From Sulfurospirillum arcachonense (GTDB lineage Bacteria; Campylobacterota; Campylobacteria; Campylobacterales; Sulfurospirillaceae): a stretch of DNA of 13,323 nt. The notes beneath the pieces were generated by a model. That model was given only the letters and a program-made list of their open reading frames with translations. It was not told the DNA's origin and did no database searches. This document shows, piece after piece, positions 13,110 to 13,323 of the stretch. The stretch lies in the NCBI GenBank assembly GCA_015662785.1, contig DQTM01000040.1, forward strand, positions 1-13,323, read 5' to 3'. The number at the start of each line of letters is the position of its first letter. Within the stretch, counting starts at the first letter, position 1. A program made the translations under genes and the position numbers.

Positions 13110-13323
13110 ATGAGAATAGTTTTATTTGTTTTAATTTTACTGTTCTCGTCATCTTCTTTTGCCATAAGCCTTGAAGATGGTCTTAGAATAAGACTCAACT
13201 ACTCTATCAAAAACAACATCAAAAACACTCCTCATGAAACAACAATAGAGTTTCTTGAAATCTACCTTGATACTCTTAAATACAAAGAGTTATTAGAACT
13301 AAGTACGAAAAAAGCAAAAGAGA
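13110..13323 (+). CDS. Exported protein, N-terminal part only
   Basis: A gene that runs off the right edge of the window; 71 codons are visible and open. The strong binding site GGAGAGG begins on the last base of the M50 stop codon and ends two bases before the ATG. Residues 1-18 are a clear signal peptide (MRIVLFVLILLFSSSSFA), with a likely cut after SFA, giving a mature protein starting ISLEDG. The visible mature part is charged and helical (EFLEIYLDTLKYKELLELS) and has no cysteine or known motif. I do not recognise it. Its position after lepB and an intramembrane protease suggests shared transcription only; a protease substrate is speculation. Confidence 0.85.
   Translation, partial: MRIVLFVLILLFSSSSFAISLEDGLRIRLNYSIKNNIKNTPHETTIEFLEIYLDTLKYKELLELSTKKAKE

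Overview
The window is AT-rich, compact and fully bacterial. The protein families and gene order point to Campylobacterota (the former Epsilonproteobacteria), most likely a Sulfurimonas-like organism. The evidence is a Campylobacter-type FlgG2/FlgG rod pair, an RpoD with a Campylobacterota-like length and layout, and the block hemL - small periplasmic cytochrome - (divergent) folD - lepB. From memory that block has the same order in Campylobacter jejuni. The genus is an inference; no rRNA or tRNA gene is present to settle it.

Layout. (1) 1-465, minus: a lysine-rich protein of unknown function whose 5' end looks frameshifted. (2) 581-2563, minus: a tight operon, transcribed as hotdog thioesterase - DUF1456 protein - LysE-type exporter - msrB. 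(3) 2671-5458, minus: a second tight operon, transcribed as flgG2 - flgG - a 51-residue membrane protein - azlC - azlD, headed by a sigma-54-type promoter just inside the wrongly extended form of flgG2. (4) 5570-8137, plus: rpoD and, directly after its stop codon, a protein with a PAS-like N-terminus. (5) 8127-10537, minus: a heme-linked operon, transcribed as cytochrome c - hemL - AtpZ-like protein - four-helix membrane protein. It converges on and overlaps the rpoD operon by 11 bp. (6) 10538-10767: the only sizeable intergenic region (230 bp). It is divergent and holds promoters for both sides plus an unexplained long imperfect hairpin. (7) 10768-13323, plus: folD - lepB - M50 protease - the start of a secreted protein that runs off the window.

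How the genes fit together. The flagellar operon builds the distal rod and ends in a branched-chain amino acid exporter pair. The heme operon couples a heme precursor enzyme to a heme protein. The folD operon carries two membrane proteases, signal peptidase I and a site-2-type protease, directly ahead of an exported protein. Most neighbouring genes overlap by 1-11 bases or sit within a few bases of each other, so translational coupling is the rule here. No stretch over 300 bases lacks a gene. No mobile element, CRISPR array, tRNA or rRNA was seen. The best candidates for something undescribed are the 51-residue protein fitted between flgG and azlC, the hairpin locus upstream of folD, the CTT-AGG-T frame switch at the 5' end of the first gene, and the PAS-like partner of rpoD.
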